NCBI GenBank assembly: GCA_964609975.1
Contig: CAZSTR010000038.1
Location: 1 to 12,539, forward strand
From: UBA5905 sp964609975
GTDB lineage: Bacteria; Bacillota; Clostridia; Oscillospirales; Acutalibacteraceae
Length of the DNA stretch: 12,539 bases
Reading direction: 5' to 3'
The stretch's first letter is position 1; every line of letters begins with the position of its first letter. The notes below the pieces were generated by a model that saw nothing but the letters and a program-made list of their open reading frames with translations, made no database searches and was not told the origin of the DNA. Shown here one piece after another: positions 1-5,781 of this stretch. The position numbers and the translations under genes were made by a program.

Positions 1-1841
1 ATCACATCCTCCGGCGTCAGCGGCTCAAAATAGAGCTTGTCGGCGGTGGTATAATCGGTGGAAACGGTTTCGGGGTTGTTGTTGATGATAATCGCCTCAT
101 AGCCTGCGCGCCGAATGGTCTGCACCGCGTGCACCGTGGAATAGTCGAATTCCACGCCCTGGCCGATACGAATCGGGCCGGCGCCGAGAACGATGATTTT
201 CTTTTTGTCGGTGAGGCGGGACTCGTTTTCGCCCGTATAGGAGGAATAGAGATAGGCAATATACTTTCCTGTATGGAGCGTGTCCACCATCTTGAACACC
301 GGGAGAATTCCGTTTTCCTTGCGCAGGGCATAAACGGCGGTTTCCTTCATGCCCCAAACGCCGGCGATATATTCGTCCGAGAAGCCCATGCGCTTCGCGG
401 CGCGCAGGTTGTCGAGGTCGCCCTTCTTCGCCGAAAGCACCCGCTCCTGCTCCACAATCCTGGAAAAGCTTTCCAAAAACAGCGGGGTGATTTTCGTCGC
501 CTCATGTAGCTTCTCCACCGAAACGCCCCGGCGCAACAGCTCGAACACCGCATAAATGTTGTCGTCCCGCGACTCCCGGATATAGTCGAATATCTCCGCA
601 TCGCTCATCCGGTCGAATTTCGCCAGATGGAAATGGCACACGCCCGTTTCCAGCGACCGCACCGATTTCAAAATACACTCCTCCAGCGAAGCGCCGATGC
701 CCATCACCTCACCGGTGGCCTTCATCTGCGTGCCGAGGGTGTTGGGCGCATCCGCGAACTTATCGAAGGGAAAACGGGGAAATTTCGCTACGATATAATC
801 CAGCCGCGGCTCAATGGCCGCCGTACCGCCGGCCACCGGAATATCCTCCAACGCCATGCCCAGCGCGATTTTCGCGGTCACGCGGGCGATGGGGTATCCG
901 CTGGCCTTGGAGGCCAGCGCCGAGGAACGGGAAACGCGGGGGTTCACCTCGATGAGGTAATATTCGCTGGAATAAGGATTGAGGGCAAACTGGACATTAC
1001 AGCCGCCTTCGATTTTCAGCTCCCGGATAATTTTGATGGCGCTGTCGTTGAGCAGCTTCAGGTCGTGGTCGTTGAGGGAGAGAATCGGCGCAACCACCGC
1101 AGAGTCGCCGGTGTGCACACCCACCGGGTCGATGTTCTCCATGCCGCAGATAGTGATGGCCCGGTCGTTGGAATCCCGCATAACCTCGAACTCGATTTCC
1201 TTATAGCCCTTCACGCTTTTTTCAATCAGCACCTTATGCACCGGGGACAGCTTGAAGGCATTGCGACCGATTTCGCAAAGCTCCTGCTCATCGTTGGCAA
1301 AGCCGCCGCCGGTGCCGCCCAGCGTGAAGGCCGGCCGCAGAACCACCGGATAGCCAATGCGCGCTGCTGCGGCCTTCGCCTCGTCCAGAGAATAGGTGAT
1401 TTCGGAGGGAATCACCGGCTCGCCGATGGCCTCGCACATTTCCTTGAACAGCTCCCGGTCCTCCGCCCGCTCGATGCTCTCGCTGGAGGTTCCAAGAAGC
1501 TCCACGCCACATTCCTTGAGAATTCCCTTTTTCTCCAGCTGCATGGCCAGATTCAGTCCCGTCTGACCGCCGATGCCCGGCACAATAGCGTCCGGACGCT
1601 CATAACGGAGGATTTTTGCGATATATTCCAGAGTCAACGGCTCCATATACACCTTGTCGGCGATGGAGGTGTCGGTCATGATGGTGGCCGGATTGGAGTT
1701 GCAGAGAATGACCTCATAGCCCTCCTCCTTGAGCGCCAGGCAGGCCTGAGTGCCGGCATAGTCAAACTCGGCGGCCTGTCCGATCACAATCGGGCCGGAG
1801 CCGATAATCAATACCTTTTTGATGTCCGTTCGTTTTGCCAT
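1..1841 (-). CDS. carB: Carbamoyl-phosphate synthase large subunit (partial, N-terminal 613 residues)
   Basis: CarB uses bicarbonate, two ATP and glutamine-derived ammonia to make carbamoyl phosphate for pyrimidine and arginine synthesis in the cytoplasm. The reading frame starts at the ATG at 1841, preceded by AGGAGG seven bases upstream, and stays open to the left edge. The N-terminus (MAKRTDIKKVLIIGSGPIVI...) and the nucleotide-binding turns GSGPIVIGQ, NSNPATIMTD and GGTGGG are those of the first ATP-grasp half. Near residue 550 the second half begins with the repeat GAGPIRIGQGVEFDYS. The family is about 1,070 residues, so roughly the last 40% lies outside the window. It follows pyrC by 27 bases and is probably cotranscribed with it under PyrR control. 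The small subunit gene carA, normally directly upstream, is not between pyrC and carB. A long open frame on the opposite strand here is a shadow of this gene. Confidence 0.97.
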   Translation of the reverse strand, partial: MAKRTDIKKVLIIGSGPIVIGQAAEFDYAGTQACLALKEEGYEVILCNSNPATIMTDTSIADKVYMEPLTLEYIAKILRYERPDAIVPGIGGQTGLNLAMQLEKKGILKECGVELLGTSSESIERAEDRELFKEMCEAIGEPVIPSEITYSLDEAKAAAARIGYPVVLRPAFTLGGTGGGFANDEQELCEIGRNAFKLSPVHKVLIEKSVKGYKEIEFEVMRDSNDRAITICGMENIDPVGVHTGDSAVVAPILSLNDHDLKLLNDSAIKIIRELKIEGGCNVQFALNPYSSEYYLIEVNPRVSRSSALASKASGYPIARVTAKIALGMALEDIPVAGGTAAIEPRLDYIVAKFPRFPFDKFADAPNTLGTQMKATGEVMGIGASLEECILKSVRSLETGVCHFHLAKFDRMSDAEIFDYIRESRDDNIYAVFELLRRGVSVEKLHEATKITPLFLESFSRIVEQERVLSAKKGDLDNLRAAKRMGFSDEYIAGVWGMKETAVYALRKENGILPVFKMVDTLHTGKYIAYLYSSYTGENESRLTDKKKIIVLGAGPIRIGQGVEFDYSTVHAVQTIRRAGYEAIIINNNPETVSTDYTTADKLYFEPLTPEDV

Positions 1842-1868
1842 GTTGATTCCTCCTATTTTTTATCACAG

Positions 1869-3074
1869 TCAGTATGTATAAACGGATTTCCCGTTGCAAA
1901 CGGTTTCCAGACAGCGGCCGTATACCTGCTTTCCCTCGAAGGGGGTGGCTCGTCCTAGAGACAGAAACTCCTCCGGGCGCACAGGGTAAGCCACCTCCAA
2001 ATCCCACAGGGAAAAGCCCGGCTCCTCCATCAGCCCAAAGCGCCGGCGAGGACGCACCGCCATGCACTCCACCAGCCGCTCCAGCGACAAAATCCCTGTC
2101 CGCACAAGCCCGGTATACAGCACCGGAAAGGCGGTTTCCAGCCCCACAATACCAAAGGCGCTCCCTTCCAGACCGCGAGATTTTTCCGCGGCGCTGTGGG
2201 GGGCATGGTCGGTGGCAATCATGTCCACGGTTCCGTCTGCCAGCCCCTCTAGCAGCGCCTGGCGATCCTCCGGCGCCCGCAGAGGCGGGTTCATCTTGAA
2301 GCGTCCTTTCTCCTGCAAATCAGTTTCGTCCAACAGCAGATAATGCGGCGCGGTTTCACAGCTCACATCCAGTCCATCCCGCTTCGCCCTGCGAATTAGC
2401 TCCACGCTCTCCCGGCAAGAAATGTGGCACACATGATAGGCGCAGCCCGTCTGGCGCACCAGCTCTAAATCCCGCTGAATCGGCCCCCATTCGCTCTCGC
2501 TGCAAATTCCCCGGTGACCGTAGGCGCGGGCATAGGCGCCGTCGTGGATATAGCCGCCGCGCAGAAGGCGGTTGTCCTCGCAATGAGCCACGATGATTTT
2601 CCCAAGCCCCTTTGCGGTTTCCATGGCGTGGCGCATGAGCGCCTCCGACTGGACGCCTCGCCCATCGTCGGAGAAGGCCACCACCCGCGGAGCCAGCCCC
2701 GCCAGGTCGGCCAGCGTCTCGCCCTGTTGGCCCACCGTGATGGCGCCATAGGGATAAACCCGAATCCGCGCCGCCCGGCGAATCGCCTCCTCCTGCGGAG
2801 CAAGGTGCTCCGGGTTGTCCGGCACCGGGTTTAGATTCGGCATCGTGCAAACCGCCGTATAGCCGCCCCGCGCGGCGGCGGCGGAGCCGGTGGCCACCGT
2901 CTCTTTATAGGAAAAACCCGGCTCGCGAAAATGCACATGCACATCGCAAAAGCCGGGAAAAATCGTATATTGAGAAGGATTCAGCGACTTATGGGAAGCC
3001 AGAAAAGCCTCGACGGCCTTTTCTGCAGCCGGGAAGCACTCGAAGCCAATTCGGTTCACATTCCGTTTTTCCAT
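1869..3074 (-). CDS. pyrC: Dihydroorotase, class I type (PyrC)
   Basis: PyrC reversibly cyclises carbamoyl-aspartate to dihydroorotate, the third step of UMP synthesis. All amidohydrolase metal and substrate motifs are present in the 401-residue product: HVHFREPG (H46, H48), the SDDG stretch at 135-138, AHCED (H164), CHIS (H217) and ATDHAPH (D289, H291, H293). The start is the ATG at 3074 with AGGA about eight bases upstream. The frame is open for 34 more codons upstream, but those lie inside the attenuator leader and do not resemble the family. Only about 38 residues precede the PGFCDVHVHFREPG motif, compared with about 50 in the Bacillus enzyme, so the N-terminal strands of the composite domain are shortened. 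Gene order pyrC-carB with a 27-base gap indicates one operon. Expression is likely controlled by the PyrR-type attenuator in its leader. Confidence 0.95.
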   Translation of the reverse strand: MEKRNVNRIGFECFPAAEKAVEAFLASHKSLNPSQYTIFPGFCDVHVHFREPGFSYKETVATGSAAAARGGYTAVCTMPNLNPVPDNPEHLAPQEEAIRRAARIRVYPYGAITVGQQGETLADLAGLAPRVVAFSDDGRGVQSEALMRHAMETAKGLGKIIVAHCEDNRLLRGGYIHDGAYARAYGHRGICSESEWGPIQRDLELVRQTGCAYHVCHISCRESVELIRRAKRDGLDVSCETAPHYLLLDETDLQEKGRFKMNPPLRAPEDRQALLEGLADGTVDMIATDHAPHSAAEKSRGLEGSAFGIVGLETAFPVLYTGLVRTGILSLERLVECMAVRPRRRFGLMEEPGFSLWDLEVAYPVRPEEFLSLGRATPFEGKQVYGRCLETVCNGKSVYTY

Positions 3075-3097
3075 CGTCCGTTCCTTTCTCGTGGCAG

Positions 3098-3126
3098 AAA
3101 AAAAGTCCTGCCCCGTATGGCAAGAC
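3098..3126 (-). terminator. Attenuating intrinsic terminator upstream of pyrC
   Basis: On the minus strand GUCUUGCC (3126-3119) pairs with GGCAGGAC (3112-3105) across a six-base loop, with one G-U pair. Seven U residues follow directly (3104-3098). It lies about 24 bases before the pyrC start, so it acts within the leader and not at an operon end. Confidence 0.85.
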
Positions 3127-3208
3127 AACAAAGCTTCCGGGAAGGCGGAGCACCGCTTCCCTTCGGGATGATCCATCTTGCCGATCTCTCTGTATCGTGC
3201 TTAAAGAT
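3098..3208 (-). promoter_or_regulatory. PyrR-type transcription attenuator in the pyrC-carB leader
   Basis: Three mutually dependent RNA elements are visible on the minus strand. First, a PyrR-like binding hairpin (3208 to 3175) has an AUCUU/AAGAU lower stem, a CGAU/AUCG upper stem and the loop CAGAGAG preceded by A, close to the family consensus ARUCCNGNGAGGYU. Second, a terminator lies at 3126-3098. Third, GGCAAGA at 3182-3176, on the 3' side of the binding hairpin, is exactly complementary to UCUUGCC in the 5' arm of the terminator, giving an antiterminator. A further hairpin (about 3161-3139) lies between them. In known systems PyrR bound to UMP stabilises the first hairpin and frees the terminator. 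The differences from consensus in the upper stem are compensated pairs. The identification is inferred from this architecture; no pyrR gene is in the window. Confidence 0.82.
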
Positions 3209-3222
3209 TTCTTCTGTTTGAA

Positions 3223-3251
3223 ATTGTAACACACCCCCCTCCCCTTGTCAA
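3223..3251 (-). promoter_or_regulatory. Sigma-A promoter of pyrC-carB
   Basis: On the minus strand TTGACA (3251-3246) is followed after exactly 17 bases by TACAAT (3228-3223). The -35 box matches consensus fully and the -10 box in five of six positions. Transcription would start near 3216 and give a leader of about 140 bases that contains the attenuator. Confidence 0.9.
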
Positions 3252-3260
3252 CCATAAATT

Positions 3261-3419
3261 TCATTTTTCTGCCGATTTTTCGCCCCCTCCGCCGGCGCTT
3301 ATCGCACTGCCAAAAAACGCCGCAACGGCTCCTTCGGGCAATCGGGCTTGCGCCTTGATGATGTATTCGGCCACACCGAAGAGGATACGATATTTGCCCC
3401 TGTGTGCCCGCAGATGCAC
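3261..3419 (-). CDS. Possible 52-codon small ORF of unknown function
   Basis: A minus-strand frame from a GTG at 3419 to the TGA at 3261 encodes 52 residues, including KYRILFGVAEYIIKAQ and EGAVAAFFGSAIS, followed by a glycine- and lysine-rich tail. The frame is closed by a stop codon about 36 bases upstream of the GTG. Only a weak purine stretch precedes the start, and the tRNA-fMet terminator lies just upstream, so no promoter is evident. The opposite strand also has an open, protein-like frame here, which weakens the call. Either this is a small gene, a remnant of an older one, or chance. I do not recognise the family. Confidence 0.22.
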   Translation of the reverse strand: MHLRAHRGKYRILFGVAEYIIKAQARLPEGAVAAFFGSAISAGGGGEKSAEK

Positions 3420-3448
3420 ATCATTCTTCGTAAGGCAAAAACAACATT

Positions 3449-3488
3449 AAAAAACCCGTCCAAGTCTTTCGACTTGGACGGGTTTTTT
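3449..3488 (-). terminator. Strong, symmetric intrinsic terminator after tRNA-fMet
   Basis: A perfect inverted repeat with CCCGTCCAAGTC and GACTTGGACGGG arms around a four-base loop is flanked by six A on one side and six T on the other, so it can work in both directions. It begins four bases after the encoded CCA of the tRNA on the minus strand, which is its obvious client. Confidence 0.93.
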
Positions 3489-3489
3489 C

Positions 3490-3564
<75 letters not shown>

Positions 3565-3591
3565 ATATTGGCATCTCCTGGATGCTCATAT

Positions 3592-3619
3592 AGTATACCA
3601 CACTTTCAAAAAAAATCAA
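3592..3619 (-). promoter_or_regulatory. Sigma-A promoter of tRNA-fMet
   Basis: On the minus strand TTGATT (3619-3614), 16 bases, then TATACT (3597-3592). The start site would be about 20 bases before the mature tRNA 5' end. The -35 box sits in a 19-bp sequence repeated, inverted, at the rpmB promoter. Confidence 0.82.
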
Positions 3620-3628
3620 GTCTTTTTT
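3610..3628 (-). repeat. 19-bp inverted repeat, copy 1 (tRNA-fMet -35 region)
   Basis: Read on the minus strand, 3628 to 3610 is AAAAAAGACTTGATTTTTT, identical to the plus-strand sequence 3731-3749. Each copy contains the -35 hexamer of one of two divergent promoters. Confidence 0.9.
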
Positions 3629-3730
3629 CCAATTTCCTGAAAATTCTTAGAAAATACGCTTTTGAATAGGTTTTTTCAGCGAAAGAACGCACCTTCGCAA
3701 AAAAATCCGCATAATCTTTGGAAACAATCA

Positions 3731-3749
3731 AAAAAAGACTTGATTTTTT
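3731..3749 (+). repeat. 19-bp inverted repeat, copy 2 (rpmB -35 region)
   Basis: This plus-strand sequence is the inverted copy of 3610-3628 and places TTGATT at 3740-3745 as the rpmB -35 box. The two arms are 102 bases apart. Confidence 0.9.
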
Positions 3750-3768
3750 CGGTGAAATCTGCTATCAT
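3740..3768 (+). promoter_or_regulatory. Sigma-A promoter of rpmB
   Basis: TTGATT (3740-3745), a 17-base spacer and TATCAT (3763-3768). The start site would be near 3775, giving a leader of about 74 bases before the rpmB ATG. Confidence 0.83.
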
Positions 3769-3784
3769 AATCCCGTTGCTTTGT

Positions 3785-3830
3785 CGAAAGGTATCTTTCG
3801 GCTCAACTTGGGGTCGCCCGGCGACCGAAA
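3785..3830 (+). promoter_or_regulatory. Structured rpmB leader with alternative hairpins
   Basis: Two hairpins are visible in the leader: CGAAAG/CTTTCG (3785-3800, four-base loop) and GGTCGC/GCGACC (3812-3826, three-base loop). TTTCGG at 3796-3801 can instead pair with CCGAAA at 3825-3830, enclosing the second hairpin and replacing the first. The lower strand of that alternative ends just before the Shine-Dalgarno at 3835-3839. A regulatory role is inferred only; I know of no defined L28 leader motif that this matches. Confidence 0.35.
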
Positions 3831-3848
3831 AAAAGGAGGTGCAGAATA

Positions 3849-4037
3849 ATGGCAAAGTGTGATTTCTGCGGCAAGAGCATCGTTTTCGGTATTCGCGTGT
3901 CTCACTCTCACAGACGGTCCAACCGTTCCTGGAAGCCCAACATCAAGCGCGTCAAAGCGGTGGTGGATGGTTCTCCGAAGAGAGTGTACGCCTGCACCCG
4001 TTGCCTGCGTTCCGGAAAGGTTACGCGCGCTGTCTGA
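3849..4037 (+). CDS. rpmB: 50S ribosomal protein L28, zinc-binding form
   Basis: L28 is a small protein of the large ribosomal subunit. The 62-residue product starts MAKCDFCGKSIVFGIRVSHS and has the expected length and basic composition. Cysteines come in two CxxC pairs (C4/C7 and C49/C52), which is the zinc-ribbon (C+) form as opposed to the cysteine-free paralogue made by some bacteria under zinc starvation. The ATG at 3849 is preceded by GGAGG nine bases upstream. The gene is alone between its own promoter and terminator. It is divergent from tRNA-fMet and convergent with spoIIID. Confidence 0.98.
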   Translation: MAKCDFCGKSIVFGIRVSHSHRRSNRSWKPNIKRVKAVVDGSPKRVYACTRCLRSGKVTRAV

Positions 4038-4056
4038 TTCCCGATTGCTGAAAAGG

Positions 4057-4093
4057 ATCCCCCGGCTTCGCCGGGGGATTTTTATTTTTTATT
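4057..4093 (+). terminator. Intrinsic terminator of rpmB
   Basis: ATCCCCCGGC (4057-4066) pairs perfectly with GCCGGGGGAT (4070-4079) around a TTC loop, and a T-rich tail runs to 4093. The tail overlaps the stop codon of the convergent spoIIID gene. Confidence 0.95.
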
Positions 4094-4337
4094 CACCCTT
4101 ATATTTTCGCCGCGTGGCCAGTCCGCCCCGGATATGCCGCTGCGCCTTGTTGACCTCCAGCACATGGCGCACCGCCCCATAAAGCTGGGGGTTCACCGTT
4201 TGCAAGCGTTCGGACACATCCTTATGTACCGTCGATTTGCTGACATGAAACCGCTTCGCGGCGGCGCGCACCGTGGCGCGGTTTTCCAAAATAAATTCGC
4301 CCAGCTCAACCGCGCGGTCCTGTACCGTTTCCCTCAT
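4089..4337 (-). CDS. spoIIID: Sporulation transcription factor SpoIIID
   Basis: SpoIIID is a small DNA-binding regulator of the mother cell that activates and represses many sigma-E genes and helps turn on sigK during sporulation. The 82-residue product matches the family along its length: a helix-turn-helix at about 22-41 with the characteristic VSKSTVHKD turn and recognition helix, then NPQL near 49-52, and the basic C-terminal RHIRGGLATRRKYK, the second DNA-contact region. It is about ten residues shorter than the Bacillus protein, at the acidic tail. The ATG at 4337 has GAGGAG eight bases upstream. A sigma-E type promoter precedes it, as expected. It stands alone and implies that the organism, or a recent ancestor, sporulates. 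Confidence 0.95.
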   Translation of the reverse strand: MRETVQDRAVELGEFILENRATVRAAAKRFHVSKSTVHKDVSERLQTVNPQLYGAVRHVLEVNKAQRHIRGGLATRRKYKGE

Positions 4338-4364
4338 ACCATCATCTCCTCAAAGGACTGGTTC

Positions 4365-4394
4365 ATTGTATGAGTTTTCGTCGTGCTTTATGAC
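4365..4394 (-). promoter_or_regulatory. Sigma-E (mother-cell) promoter of spoIIID
   Basis: On the minus strand GTCATAAA (4394-4387), a 14-base spacer and CATACAAT (4372-4365). The -10 matches the sigma-E consensus CATACAnT exactly, and the -35 carries the GTCATA core. The position, about 30 bases before the ATG, fits. Confidence 0.78.
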
Positions 4395-4626
4395 CCATTT
4401 GTTGCCTCGTATCCCAAATCCGCATTTTACCGTCACAACTATTCCAATAGAACGCATTGATTCATATAGAAAACCCGTCATCAGTTACAAAGGCGGGTTT
4501 AATCTGCCGTTTATTTTACAGGGGACTTTTTCGGACTTAAAATCGAATTTGGTTCCCTGCAAAACAACAGGACATTCTTATGTTTCAAAAAATCAAAATC
4601 ATAACCCAACAATTTTCCGTAGGCAT
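4395..4626. other. AT-rich intergenic stretch without a convincing gene
   Basis: Neither strand carries a frame with a credible start, ribosome binding site and protein-like composition; plus-strand frames here run antisense through spoIIID. The only structure seen is an imperfect hairpin at 4471-4500 (AAACCCGTC with GGCGGGTTT, one G-T pair, 12-base loop). On the minus strand it is followed by TTTTC and could weakly stop transcription entering spoIIID from upstream. Confidence 0.5.
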
Positions 4627-4655
4627 AAAAAACAGCACGGCGGAAAGCCGTGCTG
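4627..4655 (-). terminator. Intrinsic terminator after the 87-codon ORF
   Basis: On the minus strand CAGCACGGC pairs perfectly with GCCGTGCTG around a five-base loop and is followed by six T (plus-strand A run 4627-4632). It lies 24 bases past the stop of the ORF at 4679. Confidence 0.88.
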
Positions 4656-4678
4656 AAACGCATTTGTTTCAATATCTT

Positions 4679-4942
4679 TTAATGATACCAAGGCAGACCT
4701 AACGGATTTAAGACTATTTCTTGTTGACTGTCGACAATATCCAAAAAACATCTCCCGCAATTCCACTGCGCTTCATCATAATTTTCAGAAAACACAAGTA
4801 GGCAATATTCCTCAAAAAATTCTCGGCAGCCGTTTATCAATTCCATAACCAATTCATCGAAAAAGCGAATAAACTTATATACCGGCTGACCTTGTGCGAA
4901 TTCAAAATTTTCATACAGTGTAAACCTACACAAGATCCGCAA
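4679..4942 (-). CDS. Hypothetical protein, 87 residues, possibly the tail of a degraded gene
   Basis: The product is acidic and rich in Phe, Glu, Tyr and Cys, with an NCGRCF motif near residue 61 and a C-terminal LGLPWYH. No signal peptide or membrane segment is evident, and I do not recognise the family. The start shown is a TTG with only a weak GGAA upstream. The frame is open further upstream without any ATG, through the TSUP gene end, so the true start is uncertain and the N-terminus may be lost. A strong terminator directly after it argues that it is, or was, a real transcribed gene. Its AT-rich composition differs from the GC-rich genes on both sides, hinting at separate origin. Confidence 0.45.
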   Translation of the reverse strand: MRILCRFTLYENFEFAQGQPVYKFIRFFDELVMELINGCREFFEEYCLLVFSENYDEAQWNCGRCFLDIVDSQQEIVLNPLGLPWYH

Positions 4943-4961
4943 AAGTTTTCCGGCTTCCGCG

Positions 4962-4990
4962 TTGCAATATGCGGAAAAATATGCTATGAT
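4962..4990 (+). promoter_or_regulatory. Promoter-like sequence facing into the TSUP genes (antisense)
   Basis: TTGCAA (4962-4967), a 17-base spacer and TATGAT (4985-4990), the latter preceded by TGC as in extended -10 promoters. The only sequence downstream in this direction is the antisense strand of the TSUP pair, so it has no obvious client gene. Confidence 0.45.
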
Positions 4991-4994
4991 ATAT

Positions 4995-5378
4995 TCATTC
5001 GTTCGGCTCGGCGTCCTTCGGCGGACGGGGCTTCCATTTCAGCTCCCGCACCCCGATATACAACAGCACTCCGCCGAACAGGCGGCGCAGTAGCTGGGGC
5101 TGCGCATGGGCGGCCACCAGCGACAGCGGTACGGCCGCCAGCACGCCGGCCAGCACGCACCACAAAACAGCCGCCCATTCGACATTTTTTTGCCGAATAT
5201 GCCCCACCAGCGCCGCCGGTGCACAGCCGATGAAATACAGCAGATTGATGCCGCCGGCGGTATATTGGGACACCCCCGCGAACAGGGTCAGATACAGTAT
5301 AAGCAACGACCCTCCGCCCACGCCGAAGCCGCTGACAACGCCGGTGATAACCCCGACAAGCCCCTCCAACAGCCTCAC
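4995..5378 (-). CDS. TSUP (TauE/SafE-like) half-size membrane protein, second subunit
   Basis: The 127-residue product has about four hydrophobic segments. It carries the glycine-rich signature GFGVGGGSLLILYL near residues 17-30, the half-repeat hallmark of the TSUP permease family (sulfite, sulfoacetate or other organic anion export). Full-length family members contain two such halves in about 250 residues. The GTG start at 5378 overlaps the TGA of the upstream half-gene by four bases (GTGA), so the two are translationally coupled. An open frame extends further upstream but only into the overlapped gene. The likely active unit is a heterodimer of the two halves. The substrate cannot be told from sequence. 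The tail KWKPRPPKDAEPNE is hydrophilic. Confidence 0.85.
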   Translation of the reverse strand: MRLLEGLVGVITGVVSGFGVGGGSLLILYLTLFAGVSQYTAGGINLLYFIGCAPAALVGHIRQKNVEWAAVLWCVLAGVLAAVPLSLVAAHAQPQLLRRLFGGVLLYIGVRELKWKPRPPKDAEPNE

Positions 5379-5734
5379 GGGAGCATCACCGCCCGCACCC
5401 CGCCATACAGAATCAGCGCCCCAAAAAGGCGGTGCAGCCACCCAGCGGGAATCCGGCGAAACAGCCGCGCGGACAACAGTCCGCCAACAACCCCGCCCAA
5501 AAGATAGGGCAACGCCTGCTCAAGCACCCGTCCTCCGCCCAAGGAAAAAGCGACGAAGGAGGCAACGGACAAGGGGAGGACAATCGCCACAGAGGAGGCG
5601 AAGGCGCGCTTCTCCTCCAACCCGCACCAGCCGATGAGCAACGGCACCAAAAGCAGTCCCCCACCCGCACCGAACAGCCCGTTGGCCGCCCCGGCCAGCG
5701 CACCGGCTAACATGTATTTTCCGATTTTTTTCAT
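5375..5734 (-). CDS. TSUP (TauE/SafE-like) half-size membrane protein, first subunit
   Basis: The 119-residue product starts MKKIGKYMLAGALAGAANGL and has the N-terminal TSUP signature GLFGAGGGLLLVPLLI at about 19-34, then roughly three more hydrophobic segments. It covers one half of a normal two-repeat permease, the other half being the overlapping gene downstream. The ATG at 5734 has a GAGAG/AGGA purine tract upstream. It is divergent from the Gfo/Idh/MocA gene with only 47 bases between them, so each promoter must lie partly within the neighbouring gene; none is clear. The two halves may adopt opposite membrane orientations, as repeats do in the fused proteins; this is inference. Confidence 0.85.
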   Translation of the reverse strand: MKKIGKYMLAGALAGAANGLFGAGGGLLLVPLLIGWCGLEEKRAFASSVAIVLPLSVASFVAFSLGGGRVLEQALPYLLGGVVGGLLSARLFRRIPAGWLHRLFGALILYGGVRAVMLP

Positions 5735-5781
5735 GTTTTCGCTCTCTTTCCTGAAAACTCTTTATCCGGGAGGAATGTTTC

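Noticed and set aside
627..1958. A 443-codon open frame on the plus strand
   Set aside because: It is antisense to carB, whose protein is unmistakable, and its His/Arg/Gly-rich translation is typical of a shadow frame in GC-rich DNA.
3610..3749. The 19-bp inverted repeats as borders of an invertible DNA element
   Set aside because: The -10 boxes lie outside the repeats and the -35 boxes lie inside them, so inverting the 102-base middle would leave both promoters unchanged. No recombinase gene is nearby.
4273..4656. A 127-codon plus-strand frame
   Set aside because: It begins antisense inside spoIIID, crosses the sigma-E promoter and the minus-strand terminator, and has no ribosome site.
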